NCBI GenBank assembly: GCA_047629355.1
Contig: JBLHWU010000005.1
Coordinates: 1-54,108 of the forward strand
Reading direction: 5' to 3'
Source: CAYUNA01 sp047629355
GTDB lineage: Bacteria; Bacteroidota; Bacteroidia; Chitinophagales; Saprospiraceae
Length of the DNA: 54,108 bases
The notes beneath the pieces were generated by a model. It worked only from the letters and a program-made list of their open reading frames with translations, did not search any database and was not told the origin of the DNA. Made by a program: the position numbers and the translations under genes. Numbering within the stretch: the first letter of the stretch is position 1; every line of letters begins with the position of its first letter. Positions 8,660 to 17,928 of this stretch are shown one piece after another.

Positions 8660-11600
8660 TTAAAAATCAACGCCCAAACTCAGTCCAAAACTCCGCGTCG
8701 TCGGGTAAGACATATCCTCTACCCCACTCACAAAATTCTGTCCTTGCACCGCCAATTGTTCTGGGTCAAAATGTGGAATGGAGGAAACAGCAAACAAATT
8801 TTTACCGACTAAAGCGATGCGCACATTTTCCAAATTATTAAAAATCGTATTGCTCAACGCTTTTTTATTTAAGGTATAGCTCACGCTAAATTCTCGCAAT
8901 TTCAGGTAACTCGCATCGTAGGTATTGTTCTCCTCGTGGTTTCTATCGTAGAAAGAACGGTAGAAAGTTTCGGCTGGAATCGGCGTTGTATTTGGTGCAT
9001 AAACAGGATTTTCATCCGTGCCTGTATTCACTACGCCGTCAATGATAATGCCCGCTTCAGGACGGTCGCCAGTCTCTGCCAATTGTCCGCCTACCCCAGC
9101 TAGTGCTTGGGTACGAGACACGATTGTACCGCCTTGTCGCCAATCGAAAGTGAAGCCTAAACCGAAGTTTTTATATTTGAATTGATTGGTCAAACCGAGT
9201 ATAAAATCAGAGTTATAATTACCTAATTTAATCAAAGTATTATCCACAATGAATTTACCATCAACTGTCACGACAAATTCGCCCGCTTCGTTCTTTTGAT
9301 AACCCGTTCCCCACATATCACCGATGCGATCGCCTTCGCTTACTTGATACCAGACTCGTTGATTCACATTGTCATAAACACCTGAAAACCCGAGAGTTAG
9401 CACTTCCGTTTCGTCAGGTAACGACTCCACCGTAGAGACATTTCGACTAAAGTTAAGTGAAGTATTCCAGTTAAAATCCTTGGTTCGAATTGGACTAATG
9501 CCCATCATAATTTCTACCCCTTTTGACCGTACAGCACCACCATTTCTAATCTGCTGCGTATAACCTGAAGACAAGGCGATTGGCAAGGATAAAATCTGAT
9601 TTTCAACCAAAGCATCGTAGTAAGTTAAATCAAAATTCAAACGGTCATTGAAGAACCGAACGTCTGCACCAATTTCGTAAGAAGTCGTTTGTTCGGGTAG
9701 CAGATTTGAATTTGGAATAAAGGTTTGGTCACCAAAAGTTGGCTGCCCATTATACGGTGTTTGTGGTTGAAAAACACCCGCCGTTTGGTAAGGGTCGGTA
9801 TCGTTTCCAACTTGCGCCCAACTCGCCCGAACCTTTACAAATGACACCACTTCTGGCAGTTCAAAAATATTGGATGCCACAAAACTCGCGGAAACCGATG
9901 GATAGAAAAGCGAAGTATTATCAGTAGAAGTTGGCGTCGCTAAAGCACTTGACCAATCATTGCGTCCGGTTACATCCACGAATAAAAAGTCTTTATAACC
10001 TAATTTTAAAAGTCCGTAAACACTGTTAATTTCCTTTTCGGAAGTCTGTTCAAAAATTTCTAAAGGAGACGCTGCATTGGATAATTTAAAAATGCCAGGT
10101 TGTGCCAGAGACAAGGCTTGAATTTGCGAAGTTGACGCATTTTGATTCATTTTATTGCCACCAACGGATAAGTCAAAACTAATATCACCAAAGTTCTTCG
10201 CATAGTTCAACAACAAGTCCGTGTTGATTTCTCGATAAAAAACGTCGTGTTCCGCATAGCCCCCATTTTTAAAACGGTTAGTTGAAAATGCGCGACGAAA
10301 TTGACGGGTTTCATCCGAATAATCCATTCCGCTGCGAAAAGTCAATGACAAGTGCTCTGTCATTTCATAACTCGCAACAACATTTCCAAAAATACGGTCG
10401 CGGTTGAAGGAATTTCGATTTTCTTTTAAAATAAGATACGGATTGTCAAAAAACGTATAATTAAAAGAATACTGCTGTACATCTTCCAAACCCGGCTGCC
10501 AATAATCTTTCAAAGAATTCAAATTACTCTGCCGCCCCAACCAAGCAACTAGCGAATAATTAATATTTTCAGAACCATACCCATTGGCAGGACGGTTGTC
10601 ACTTTTTGAATTGACATAATTAATCGCTGTCGAAACTTTCAACTTTTCAACTGGCTTAAAACTCAATCGTGCTGCTGCCGTTTTTCGTTCTAAATTCACT
10701 CCAGGAATCACTGAATTGCTATTCACATCCGTAAAGGACAACCGATAATCCCCTTTGCCGTAACCTCCTGAAAATGCCAAATTATTAATCGTGGTCGTTC
10801 CTGTTTCGTAGAAGTTTTTTAAATTATCAGGATTGGAGACGAACGGCGTTGGCTGAATAGGTGCGCCACCGTGCACAGCTACATCACCGCCTCTAACTAC
10901 CTGACCATCAGGCAATACAACAGGACTATCGAATTGAGAAACCAAATTACCGACGTCCAATTCTGGCCCATAGCTGTAAGTAATATTATCATTTGTACCT
11001 CCGCCGAGTCCGTCTACAAATTCAAATTCGCCGCTGTTACCTTGACCGTATTTATTTTGAAATTCAGGCAATTGAAAAACACTTTCCACGAAAGTAGTTG
11101 AGTTAAAACTCACGCCCAAACCTTTCCGTTCCGACCCATCTTTGGTATTGATAATAATGACGCCATTCGATGCGCGCGTCCCGTATAATGCAGCCGCACT
11201 TGGTCCTTTCAATACCGAAACCGAAGCAATATCATCAGGATTCACTTCCATCGCGCCATTTCCAAAATCAACCTCTTGAAAACCTGCTGCTGTCGAGTTG
11301 GTCGCATTCAAAATCGTTCGGTTATTAATTGGAATGCCATCGACAACAAAAAGTGGATTGTTATTAGCAAATGAGCCTTCCCCACGAATCGTAATTTTTG
11401 AAGTAGAACCGATACCCGTTGCGCCTCGACTGACAGTGACCCCCGCTAATTTTCCAGATAAATTATCAAGAAAATTAACCGATTTCACTTCATTGATTTC
11501 AGACCCATTAATTTGCTGAACAGCATAACCCAAACTCTTAGAAGACCGCTCAAAACCGAGAGCTGTGACGACGATTTCCCCTAAGAGTTCATTATTCGTG

Positions 11601-11884
11601 AATAGTCCAATCCTAAGAAAATCATCATTAGAAACTTCAACAGAGACCGCCTTATAGCCAATATACGCAAAGCTCAAAGCTGCAGGTAATTTTTCTAATT
11701 TCAAATTAAATTTCCCTTCTAAATCAGAGACGGTTCCTTCGCCTGTTGCCTTTTCAAAAATGGTTGCGCCAGGTAATGGTTCACCTGTATCAAAGTCACT
11801 TATAATACCTTGAATCACAGTATTTTGCGACCAAGAAAGGCAGGTTGTAAAAACCAATAAAATGGTTAGAATTTGTTTTAACAC
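8660..11884 (-). CDS. SusC/RagA family TonB-linked outer membrane protein
   Basis: A 1074-residue TonB-dependent transporter, usual for the family. The start is GTG (11882-11884) in front of a good signal peptide (residues 1-20, ending SLSWSQ-like at TCLSWSQ). A carboxypeptidase-regulatory domain spans about 24-100 (IQGIISDFDTGEPLPGATI). The plug follows, with ITIRGEGSFANNNPLFVVDG around 165-183 and SAAALYGTRASNGVI near 225. The rest is the beta-barrel. It imports a bulky nutrient with energy from TonB, together with the SusD protein downstream. It is the first gene of the susC-susD-symporter operon. No anti-sigma or regulator is immediately upstream. Confidence 0.95.
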   Translation of the reverse strand: MLKQILTILLVFTTCLSWSQNTVIQGIISDFDTGEPLPGATIFEKATGEGTVSDLEGKFNLKLEKLPAALSFAYIGYKAVSVEVSNDDFLRIGLFTNNELLGEIVVTALGFERSSKSLGYAVQQINGSEINEVKSVNFLDNLSGKLAGVTVSRGATGIGSTSKITIRGEGSFANNNPLFVVDGIPINNRTILNATNSTAAGFQEVDFGNGAMEVNPDDIASVSVLKGPSAAALYGTRASNGVIIINTKDGSERKGLGVSFNSTTFVESVFQLPEFQNKYGQGNSGEFEFVDGLGGGTNDNITYSYGPELDVGNLVSQFDSPVVLPDGQVVRGGDVAVHGGAPIQPTPFVSNPDNLKNFYETGTTTINNLAFSGGYGKGDYRLSFTDVNSNSVIPGVNLERKTAAARLSFKPVEKLKVSTAINYVNSKSDNRPANGYGSENINYSLVAWLGRQSNLNSLKDYWQPGLEDVQQYSFNYTFFDNPYLILKENRNSFNRDRIFGNVVASYEMTEHLSLTFRSGMDYSDETRQFRRAFSTNRFKNGGYAEHDVFYREINTDLLLNYAKNFGDISFDLSVGGNKMNQNASTSQIQALSLAQPGIFKLSNAASPLEIFEQTSEKEINSVYGLLKLGYKDFLFVDVTGRNDWSSALATPTSTDNTSLFYPSVSASFVASNIFELPEVVSFVKVRASWAQVGNDTDPYQTAGVFQPQTPYNGQPTFGDQTFIPNSNLLPEQTTSYEIGADVRFFNDRLNFDLTYYDALVENQILSLPIALSSGYTQQIRNGGAVRSKGVEIMMGISPIRTKDFNWNTSLNFSRNVSTVESLPDETEVLTLGFSGVYDNVNQRVWYQVSEGDRIGDMWGTGYQKNEAGEFVVTVDGKFIVDNTLIKLGNYNSDFILGLTNQFKYKNFGLGFTFDWRQGGTIVSRTQALAGVGGQLAETGDRPEAGIIIDGVVNTGTDENPVYAPNTTPIPAETFYRSFYDRNHEENNTYDASYLKLREFSVSYTLNKKALSNTIFNNLENVRIALVGKNLFAVSSIPHFDPEQLAVQGQNFVSGVEDMSYPTTRSFGLSLGVDF

Positions 11885-11950
11885 AATTGAATTATTTAGT
11901 GTAAATTATTTAAAAAATGGTGTACAATCTACAGCATTTGTTTAATATTA

Positions 11951-12007
11951 GGGACGTACCCTTGTGGTCGCCCAACCATGCATTGGGCGACCACAAGGGT
12001 ACGTCCC
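11951..12007. repeat. Perfect 25-bp inverted repeat, GTACCCTTGTGGTCGCCC family, copy 1
   Basis: Arms at 11951-11975 and 11983-12007 are perfect complements, separated by 7 nt. The arm begins GGGACGTACCCTTGTGGTCG. It lies between the 5' end of susC and the 3' end of the DUF2064 gene. A diverged second copy is at 14243-14306. Confidence 0.9.
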
Positions 12008-12057
12008 TACGTTGAACAATAGAAAATTGCACAAAAAGATGGTTAAAATATGGAAAT

Positions 12058-12771
12058 TTATTGTAAAAAAAGGACGGGTGGTCCCCGTCTGGAAAGGTTA
12101 TTCTTCAATAAAAAAAATGATAAAAATGATATGCTAAAAACCTGCTTTATTTGAATAATATTTAGCAGGTTTTGAATGCTATTTTTAAAAGAAAAATCGT
12201 CCGAAAGCTGATTTAAAATAGTTTGAAAACTATCCGCATCGTTGGCGTCCCTTGCTATTTTTAAAAAATAAAAATTAGCACTAATTTTGTTCTGAAAATA
12301 CTTTTTTAACGTAAAAAAAAGCTGATTGGTTTGCCAAGGAAGACTTGCGAATTCAGTTTGATGGAACGCAGTTTTTTGAAAACCTAATAAATAGACACCG
12401 CCGTTTTGAGTTGACCCAATAACTACTTTTTCCTCCTTTACAACAGAAGCGGCTTCTCGCAATAAATTAGAAGAAATAGAAAGACAATCATTCCCAATTG
12501 CGAGAACATTATCATAACCTTTTTCAAAAACCTGCGTCACCGCATCCGTAAATCGCTGTCCAAAATTATCGCCGTTCTGTTGATTTCCAGATACGACAAT
12601 AATCGGTAAACCTGATTTCCTAGCAATCGACTTCACTCGCTTATTTAGCAACGACGCAACTTGGCAATTGCCTTTGAAACTTAGGCAAGAACCAAATTTT
12701 TTTATTTGTGCTTCTTCTTTCTCACTACGAATGAAGACTAAAATCGCGGTATTGTTATTCGATTTCGACAA
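12058..12771 (-). CDS. DUF2064 (TIGR04282-like) nucleotide-sugar-transferase fold protein
   Basis: A 237-residue protein of the DUF2064 family, related to glycosyltransferase-A folds and often annotated with arsenosugar biosynthesis. Visible hallmarks are TAILVFIRSEKEEAQIKKF near the N-terminus, GNDCLSIS at 93-100 (equivalent to the GxDxP metal-site region, with the Pro replaced) and GSTQNGGVYLLGF at 119-131. The start is TTG at 12769-12771. No ATG exists upstream before the in-frame stop near 12853 and there is no Met in the conserved N-terminal half, so a non-ATG start is needed. The C-terminal tail is irregular and low in similarity. Substrate unknown. Confidence 0.75.
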   Translation of the reverse strand: MSKSNNNTAILVFIRSEKEEAQIKKFGSCLSFKGNCQVASLLNKRVKSIARKSGLPIIVVSGNQQNGDNFGQRFTDAVTQVFEKGYDNVLAIGNDCLSISSNLLREAASVVKEEKVVIGSTQNGGVYLLGFQKTAFHQTEFASLPWQTNQLFFTLKKYFQNKISANFYFLKIARDANDADSFQTILNQLSDDFSFKNSIQNLLNIIQIKQVFSISFLSFFLLKNNLSRRGPPVLFLQ

Positions 12772-13084
12772 AAAAATGTGTTTTTTTTTTAGTATTTTAT
12801 TGATAAAAACAGCTGACTTGTAAACAGTTAAGTAATACGTGATAATTAGTAATTACTTTTTGTACTTTTCATAAAAAATGGCAGTTTTAAGCGTCAAAAG
12901 TATAAAAAACTAATCGAATGTGTTTGTCCGTAGAAGGACTTTCAAAACAGTTTTCGGGTTTTATGCCCTACATTACCAAAATGTACTTTAATATTCTTAT
13001 CTTTGCGCCCGATTTCAAGAATCCAATTGATAAAATGTTTCTACAAATAGCATTTTTTAATAAAAATTAAGCAAAAACGCATAG
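12772..13084. other. Intergenic region with the queA promoter
   Basis: This divergent gap separates the DUF2064 gene from queA. The only element I can support is the -7 motif at 12998-13005. Confidence 0.5.
12998..13005 (+). promoter_or_regulatory. Bacteroidota -7 element (TATCTTTG) for queA
   Basis: TATCTTTG matches the TAnnTTTG consensus and lies about 80 nt upstream of the queA ATG. No good TTTG -33 element is visible at the expected distance. Confidence 0.6.
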
Positions 13085-14149
13085 ATGAGGACTAAACTTT
13101 CGCAGTTCAAATTTGACTTTGATGAGAATCTAATTGCACAATATCCTGCTGACTACCGTGACGAATCGCGGATGATGGTGCTGCATAAAGATACGGGTAA
13201 GATTGAACACAAGATGTTCAAAGACATGATTGATTATTTTGATGATGGTGACGCCATGATTTTTAACAATACGAAGGTTTTCCCAGCTCGTTTGTATGGT
13301 AAAAAAGAAAAGACCGGCGCAAGAATCGAAGTGTTCTTGTTGCGACAGTTGAATGAAGAGCAGCGTCTTTGGGATGTATTGGTTGACCCTGCCCGAAAAA
13401 TTCGAGTAGGTAACAAATTGTATTTTTCTGACAAGAATGATGAGGATATTTTGGTTGCTGAAGTAGTAGATAATACCACTTCTCGCGGTCGAACGATTCG
13501 ATTTCTATATGAAGGTACGGATTCTGAATTTCAAGATGATTTGGCAAAATTAGGGAACACACCCCTACCAAAATACTTGAACCGAGGTGTCGAACCAATT
13601 GACAATGAGCGTTATCAGACGATTTATGCTAAAAAATTAGGTGCGGTAGCTGCTCCAACGGCGGGTTTGCACTTTAGTCGGAATTTGATGAAACGTTTGG
13701 AAATCAAAGGCATTGATTTTGCAGAGTTGACTTTGCATATTGGACTAGGTACGTTTAGAAATATTGAAGTGGAAGATTTGTCGAAGCACAAAATGGACGC
13801 GGAGTATTTCCAAGTGACAAAACAAGCAGTAGACGTTGTCAACAAAGCAAAGAAGGCGCATAAGCGTGTTTGTGCTGTGGGAACGACGTCGATGCGGTCG
13901 ATTGAGACTTGCGTTTCTGCAACAGATATGCTGAAAGCTGCGGAAGGTTGGACGAATTTGTTCATTTACCCACCGTACGAATTTAGCATTGCAGATTCGA
14001 TGATTACCAATTTTCACTTGCCAAAATCAAGTTTGATGATTATGGTGTGTGCGTTTGGTGGCTATGATATGGTGATGGATGCGTATCAGGTAGCAATTAA
14101 AGAGAAATATCGCTTTTTTAGCTATGGAGATGCGATGTTGATTATATAA
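13085..14149 (+). CDS. queA: S-adenosylmethionine:tRNA ribosyltransferase-isomerase QueA
   Basis: A 354-residue cytoplasmic enzyme that transfers and isomerises the ribosyl part of SAM onto preQ1 at tRNA position 34, giving epoxyqueuosine. Family signatures run the whole length: DESRMMVLHK at 26-35, FNNTKVFPARLYG at 60-72, AAPTAGLHFS at 189-198, VGTTSMRSIE at 265-274, FIYPPYEF at 293-300 and NFHLPKSSLMIMV at 309-321. Length and both ends are normal. It is a single-gene unit with its own promoter motif and a strong terminator. Confidence 0.97.
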   Translation: MRTKLSQFKFDFDENLIAQYPADYRDESRMMVLHKDTGKIEHKMFKDMIDYFDDGDAMIFNNTKVFPARLYGKKEKTGARIEVFLLRQLNEEQRLWDVLVDPARKIRVGNKLYFSDKNDEDILVAEVVDNTTSRGRTIRFLYEGTDSEFQDDLAKLGNTPLPKYLNRGVEPIDNERYQTIYAKKLGAVAAPTAGLHFSRNLMKRLEIKGIDFAELTLHIGLGTFRNIEVEDLSKHKMDAEYFQVTKQAVDVVNKAKKAHKRVCAVGTTSMRSIETCVSATDMLKAAEGWTNLFIYPPYEFSIADSMITNFHLPKSSLMIMVCAFGGYDMVMDAYQVAIKEKYRFFSYGDAMLII

Positions 14150-14188
14150 GACATAAAACGGCGTACGGTTAACGGCGTACGACACATG

Positions 14189-14224
14189 AAAAGCCCTGAA
14201 GTTTTGAAAAACTTTGGGGCTTTT
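14189..14224 (+). terminator. queA terminator
   Basis: AAAAGCCCTGAAGTTTT pairs with AACTTTGGGGCTTTT around a GAAA-like loop and ends in a T-rich run. It begins 40 nt after the queA stop. Confidence 0.85.
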
Positions 14225-14242
14225 CTGTTTTCTGGTACCTAA

Positions 14243-14306
14243 GGACATACCCTTGTGGTCGCCCAATGTTAGTTTTTTGATGCACATTGGGCGACCATAA
14301 GGGTAC
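14243..14306. repeat. Inverted repeat, GTACCCTTGTGGTCGCCC family, copy 2
   Basis: The left arm GGACATACCCTTGTGGTCGC continues to 14269 and pairs with a right arm at 14284-14306. There are a few mismatches and a loop of about 14 nt. Together with copy 1 it brackets the DUF2064-queA segment. Confidence 0.85.
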
Positions 14307-14405
14307 GCCGCTGCGCAAGTTGATTCGAGCATTTTTTTATTTTTTTATTCTTCAAATTAAACCTACCAAAAAAAAAACAGTCTCATTCATCAAACACGAT
14401 AAAAT

Positions 14406-14969
14406 TTGCCGATAACGAAAAAAGAAATACCAGACGAAGCTATTCTGAAAATGGTTGAAAGTGCGCATCAGCGAGAGCGTGGTTTTAGATTATTACTGGA
14501 GAAATATCAGGAACGATTGTATTGGCAAATTCGGCGAATGGTTGTTGGGCATGAGGATGCGAATGATGTTTTGCAGAATTGTTTGCTGAAAACATTTCGG
14601 GGTTTGCCAAATTTTCAAGGCAATTCGAAACTATATACTTGGATGTATCGAATTGCGTCAAATGAAGCCATAACGTATTTGAAAAAGCAAAATAAACGAA
14701 CCTTTGCATCTTTAGATGATGCGAGTAACAGTTTGGAAAATCAACTGCGAGCGGATGATTTTTTTGATGGGAATGAGGCGCAAATTCAGTTGCAAAAAGC
14801 GTTGAAAACTTTGCCTGCGAAGCAGTTGGAAGTTTTCAATTTACGGTATTTTGAAGAGATGCCGTATCAGAAAATTTCAGAATTATTGGGAACTTCTGTT
14901 GGTGGATTGAAAGCGTCCTTTCATCATGCGGTGAAGAAAGTGGAAGCGTTTATTTTAAAAGGAAATTAA
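14406..14969 (+). CDS. ECF-type RNA polymerase sigma factor
   Basis: A 187-residue sigma-70 family protein. Region 2 spans about 29-97, with GHEDANDVLQNCLLKTFRGL at 48-67 and WMYRIASNEAITYL at 79-92. Region 4 spans about 127-180, with LPAKQLEVFNLRYFEEMPYQ followed by KISELLGTSVGGLKASFHHA. A stop codon (14400-14402) lies two codons upstream, so the start is the TTG at 14406 or a later ATG (codon 16), which would trim the N-terminus. It is followed after 6 nt by a one-span protein and then a secreted protein, the usual arrangement of a Bacteroidota ECF/anti-sigma envelope-response unit. Confidence 0.9.
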   Translation: MPITKKEIPDEAILKMVESAHQRERGFRLLLEKYQERLYWQIRRMVVGHEDANDVLQNCLLKTFRGLPNFQGNSKLYTWMYRIASNEAITYLKKQNKRTFASLDDASNSLENQLRADDFFDGNEAQIQLQKALKTLPAKQLEVFNLRYFEEMPYQKISELLGTSVGGLKASFHHAVKKVEAFILKGN

Positions 14970-14975
14970 TGAATT

Positions 14976-15494
14976 ATGAAAGATAAAGATAAAGATAAAG
15001 ATATTTTGGACAATGAATTGCGAGAGATTGCTCCTTTTTTATCAAAAATGAAGAATAAAGGGACTGGTTTTGACGTACCGAAAGATTATTTCAAAAAGCT
15101 ACCCGATGAAATTTTCGCGCAATTAGCTATTGATAATCAAGGAGTTGCTTCAAAAGCAGCGCACAAAACAAGTTGGTTGTCTAATATTTTTGAAAAATTA
15201 AATTGGCTATTGCAACCACGTCCTACTATGGCATTTGCTAGCGTTTTGACACTAATTCTTGCAGGGTTATTTTTATTAAATCAACCTGATAATCCTTCTG
15301 AATCAATTGCTTTATCCGATATTTCATTAGAAGAATTAGAAACTTATTTAGATACACATATTGATGAATTTGATGCAGAAATATTAGTGCAAGGTGATGA
15401 AAATTTATTACAAAATGGCATTGAAAAAGAGGACGATATGGATGCTTATTTTGAGGAGATCATTGAAGAAACAGATTTAGAAGATTTGTTGTAA
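14976..15494 (+). CDS. Single-span membrane protein, probable anti-sigma partner
   Basis: A 172-residue protein with a cytoplasmic-type N-terminal part, one transmembrane segment at about 84-102 (MAFASVLTLILAGLFLL) and a very acidic C-terminus ending EETDLEDLL. I do not recognise a named domain. Its position 6 nt after the ECF sigma gene and its topology suggest it sequesters that sigma factor at the membrane. The N-terminus begins MKDKDKDKDI, encoded by a hexamer repeated about four times (AAAGAT units, 14979-15002). Changes in repeat number would alter length without shifting the frame. Confidence 0.7.
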   Translation: MKDKDKDKDILDNELREIAPFLSKMKNKGTGFDVPKDYFKKLPDEIFAQLAIDNQGVASKAAHKTSWLSNIFEKLNWLLQPRPTMAFASVLTLILAGLFLLNQPDNPSESIALSDISLEELETYLDTHIDEFDAEILVQGDENLLQNGIEKEDDMDAYFEEIIEETDLEDLL

Positions 15495-15513
15495 TTCTTA
15501 AAAAAACTTAATA

Positions 15514-15957
15514 ATGAAAAAACTATTTTTTGGCATTTTTATGCTGACAATATTGACGACAACTGCTTTTGGACAGAAAGAAATGAAAGCAGAAAAGATG
15601 GAAAAAATAAAAGCTTATCGAGTTAAGTTTTTTACCAAAAACCTGGAATTGACGGAACAAGAAGCCAATGAATTCTGGCTAATTTATAATGAATATCAAG
15701 GAAAGAAAGAAGCCATAAGAAAAGCGGGCAAGAAACGTCAAAAAGTGGAATTGATGAATGATGATGAAGTGGAGTCTTACTTAATTGCGCATTTGAACAA
15801 CGAGCAAAAATTGTTGGATGCAAAAAAAGACTTTTTTCGACAAGTAAAATCGGTATTGCCAATTCGGAAAGTAGCAATGATTCCGAGAGCGGAAAAGCAG
15901 TTTCGGAAGGAAATTGTGGCAGAAATGCGGCAGCGACGAGAAAATAGAGGACGTTAA
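15514..15957 (+). CDS. Periplasmic sensor-like protein of an ECF unit
   Basis: A 147-residue protein with a signal peptide (residues 1-20, ending TTAFGQ) and an otherwise helical, strongly basic mature part. The pattern KIKAYRVKFFTKNLELTEQE, followed by ANEFWLIYNEYQ, is that of the CpxP/Spy-like helical proteins annotated in Bacteroidota as sensors of ECF sigma factors. It is third in the cluster, 19 nt after the membrane protein. A periplasmic role in modulating the sigma/anti-sigma pair is inferred from context. Confidence 0.75.
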   Translation: MKKLFFGIFMLTILTTTAFGQKEMKAEKMEKIKAYRVKFFTKNLELTEQEANEFWLIYNEYQGKKEAIRKAGKKRQKVELMNDDEVESYLIAHLNNEQKLLDAKKDFFRQVKSVLPIRKVAMIPRAEKQFRKEIVAEMRQRRENRGR

Positions 15958-15968
15958 AATTAATAATT

Positions 15969-16002
15969 AAAAGGGCGCATTTTTGGTAAAATGCGCCCTT
16001 TT
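15969..16002. terminator. Bidirectional terminator between converging genes
   Basis: AAAAGGGCGCATTTT at 15969-15983 and its perfect 15-bp complement at 15988-16002 enclose a TGGT loop. It serves both the ECF cluster and the converging ABC-F gene. Confidence 0.92.
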
Positions 16003-16020
16003 AATTTAATTGCTTGTACC

Positions 16021-17928
16021 CTACTCTTCCATCGCCATCGTCGCGGCTTCCCACGCTTCCATCGCTGGTGTCAAATCCTGCTTCGCCTGCGTGTAATTAT
16101 CCATAACCTTCTGGCTATCAACACGTTCATAAAACGCTGGCTTTGCCATTTCTACTTCAATCTTAGCAATTTTCTTCTCTATTTTGTCAATCTTTTTCTC
16201 TGCACTGCTGACTGCACGAAGCAATTGTTTACGCTCTTCGTAACTCAACTCTCTGCCCGGAGTAGGCGCAACAACGACCGCCGCTTGTTTGGTACTCATT
16301 TCCACTTCGCGCATATTGTCCATCTTCCGTTTTTCCAAAAATGCGTTGACATCACCAATGTGATTATAGAGTTGTTTGTCTCTAAACTCAATCGTTCGAT
16401 TCGTCAAATCTGCCAAGAAATCCCGATCGTGAGAGACCACAATCATCGTCCCATCATATTCAATCAATGCTTTTTTCAAGACTTCTTTGGAAATCATGTC
16501 CAAGTGATTAGTCGGCTCATCCAGAATCAATAAATTGAACGGATTCAGCAACATACAAGCCAATGCCAAACGAGCGCGCTCCCCTCCTGATAGCACCGAA
16601 ACTTTCTTCTCCACATCATCGCCACTAAACAAAAATGCCCCAAGAATCGAACGCAATTTCGTTCGCATCTCTGGCGGCGAGTGGTTTTCCATCGTTTCAA
16701 GCAAAGTAATGGTAGAATCCAACGTATCTGATTGATTTTGAGCATAATACCCTAAAGCAACGTTGTGTCCCATTTTAACTTCTCCCTCCGTTTCTGCTAA
16801 TTTTTTGGTAAGAATTTTAGCTAAAGTCGTCTTTCCTTGACCATTCTGACCAACGAAAGCCACGCGATCACCCCGGTCTAATTTCAAATCAACACCATTC
16901 AAAACGAGCAACTCATCATACTGCTTCACCACATTTGTCGCTTCCACCGTAATCTCGCCAGAACGCGGCGCAGCAGGAAAACGAATATTCATTGCTGCAA
17001 TGTCCTCATCATCAATTTCGATACGGTCAATCTTATCCAACTGCTTTTTCATGGATTGCGCCATTTTCGTTTTGGTCGCTTTCGCCATAAATCGCGTGAT
17101 GGTTCGCTCCTTTTGCGCAATTACTTTTTGTTGATTTTCAAACGCCGCCGCTTGCTTTTCTTTCACATCTTTCCGCAATTCTAAATATTTAGAATAGCCC
17201 GCTTTGTAATCGTAGGTTTTTCCTAAAGAAATCTCAACCGTCCGTTTGGTCACATTATCTAAAAATGCTTTATCGTGAGAAATCACCACGACTGCCCCAT
17301 AATAATCCCTTAAAAAATCCTCCAACCAAATGATAGATTCAATATCCAGGTGATTCGTCGGCTCATCCAATAGTAGGAAATTCGGGCGTTGCAACAACAT
17401 TTTCGCCAACTCAATACGCATCTGCCAACCTCCACTAAACTCGTCGGTCAATCGCGTAAAATCACTATTTTTAAAACCCAATCCTTTCAAGACCTTCTCC
17501 GCCTCCGCTTCTACCGCTACTCCACCAATCAACAAATATTTATCGTTGGCTTCCGAAAAGTCAATTAATAATTGGCTGTACGAATCGCTGGTATAATCGG
17601 TTCGCGTCGCCATCTCATCATTCATCTTCTCGATTTCCTTCTCCAACCTTTCCGCTTCCGCAAATGCCGTCATCGTCTCTTCCATCACGGTTTTCCCTTT
17701 CGGAATATCCATTTCCTGGTGCAGAAAGCCCAAAGTAGAATCCGTTGGCATGACTATACTCCCTTCTTGCGGTGGATTTTCTCCAGCAATAATTTTCAAG
17801 AAAGTAGATTTACCAGCCCCATTTCGACCTACTAAGCCTAACTTATCCTTTTCCCCAATGGTCAAATTGATGCCATCCAGCAAAATTCGGTCGCCGTATT
17901 GGACGTAAATATTGTTTGCGTTTATCAT
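16021..17928 (-). CDS. ABC-F family ATP-binding protein
   Basis: A 635-residue soluble protein with two ATPase domains and no membrane segments. Walker A motifs are GRNGAGKST at 34-42 and GQNGQGKTT near 355. Walker B motifs are LLLDEPTNHLD and LILDEPTNHLD. Signature motifs are FSGGWQMR and LSGGERAR. The linker (IAQKERTITRFMAKATKTKM) is the P-site tRNA-interaction region of ABC-F proteins. The C-terminal coiled coil (KQLLRAVSSAEKKIDKIEKK) resembles Uup/YheS-type proteins. These proteins act on the ribosome in translation or antibiotic protection. The subgroup is not resolved here, and I give no symbol. Confidence 0.92.
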   Translation of the reverse strand: MINANNIYVQYGDRILLDGINLTIGEKDKLGLVGRNGAGKSTFLKIIAGENPPQEGSIVMPTDSTLGFLHQEMDIPKGKTVMEETMTAFAEAERLEKEIEKMNDEMATRTDYTSDSYSQLLIDFSEANDKYLLIGGVAVEAEAEKVLKGLGFKNSDFTRLTDEFSGGWQMRIELAKMLLQRPNFLLLDEPTNHLDIESIIWLEDFLRDYYGAVVVISHDKAFLDNVTKRTVEISLGKTYDYKAGYSKYLELRKDVKEKQAAAFENQQKVIAQKERTITRFMAKATKTKMAQSMKKQLDKIDRIEIDDEDIAAMNIRFPAAPRSGEITVEATNVVKQYDELLVLNGVDLKLDRGDRVAFVGQNGQGKTTLAKILTKKLAETEGEVKMGHNVALGYYAQNQSDTLDSTITLLETMENHSPPEMRTKLRSILGAFLFSGDDVEKKVSVLSGGERARLALACMLLNPFNLLILDEPTNHLDMISKEVLKKALIEYDGTMIVVSHDRDFLADLTNRTIEFRDKQLYNHIGDVNAFLEKRKMDNMREVEMSTKQAAVVVAPTPGRELSYEERKQLLRAVSSAEKKIDKIEKKIAKIEVEMAKPAFYERVDSQKVMDNYTQAKQDLTPAMEAWEAATMAMEE

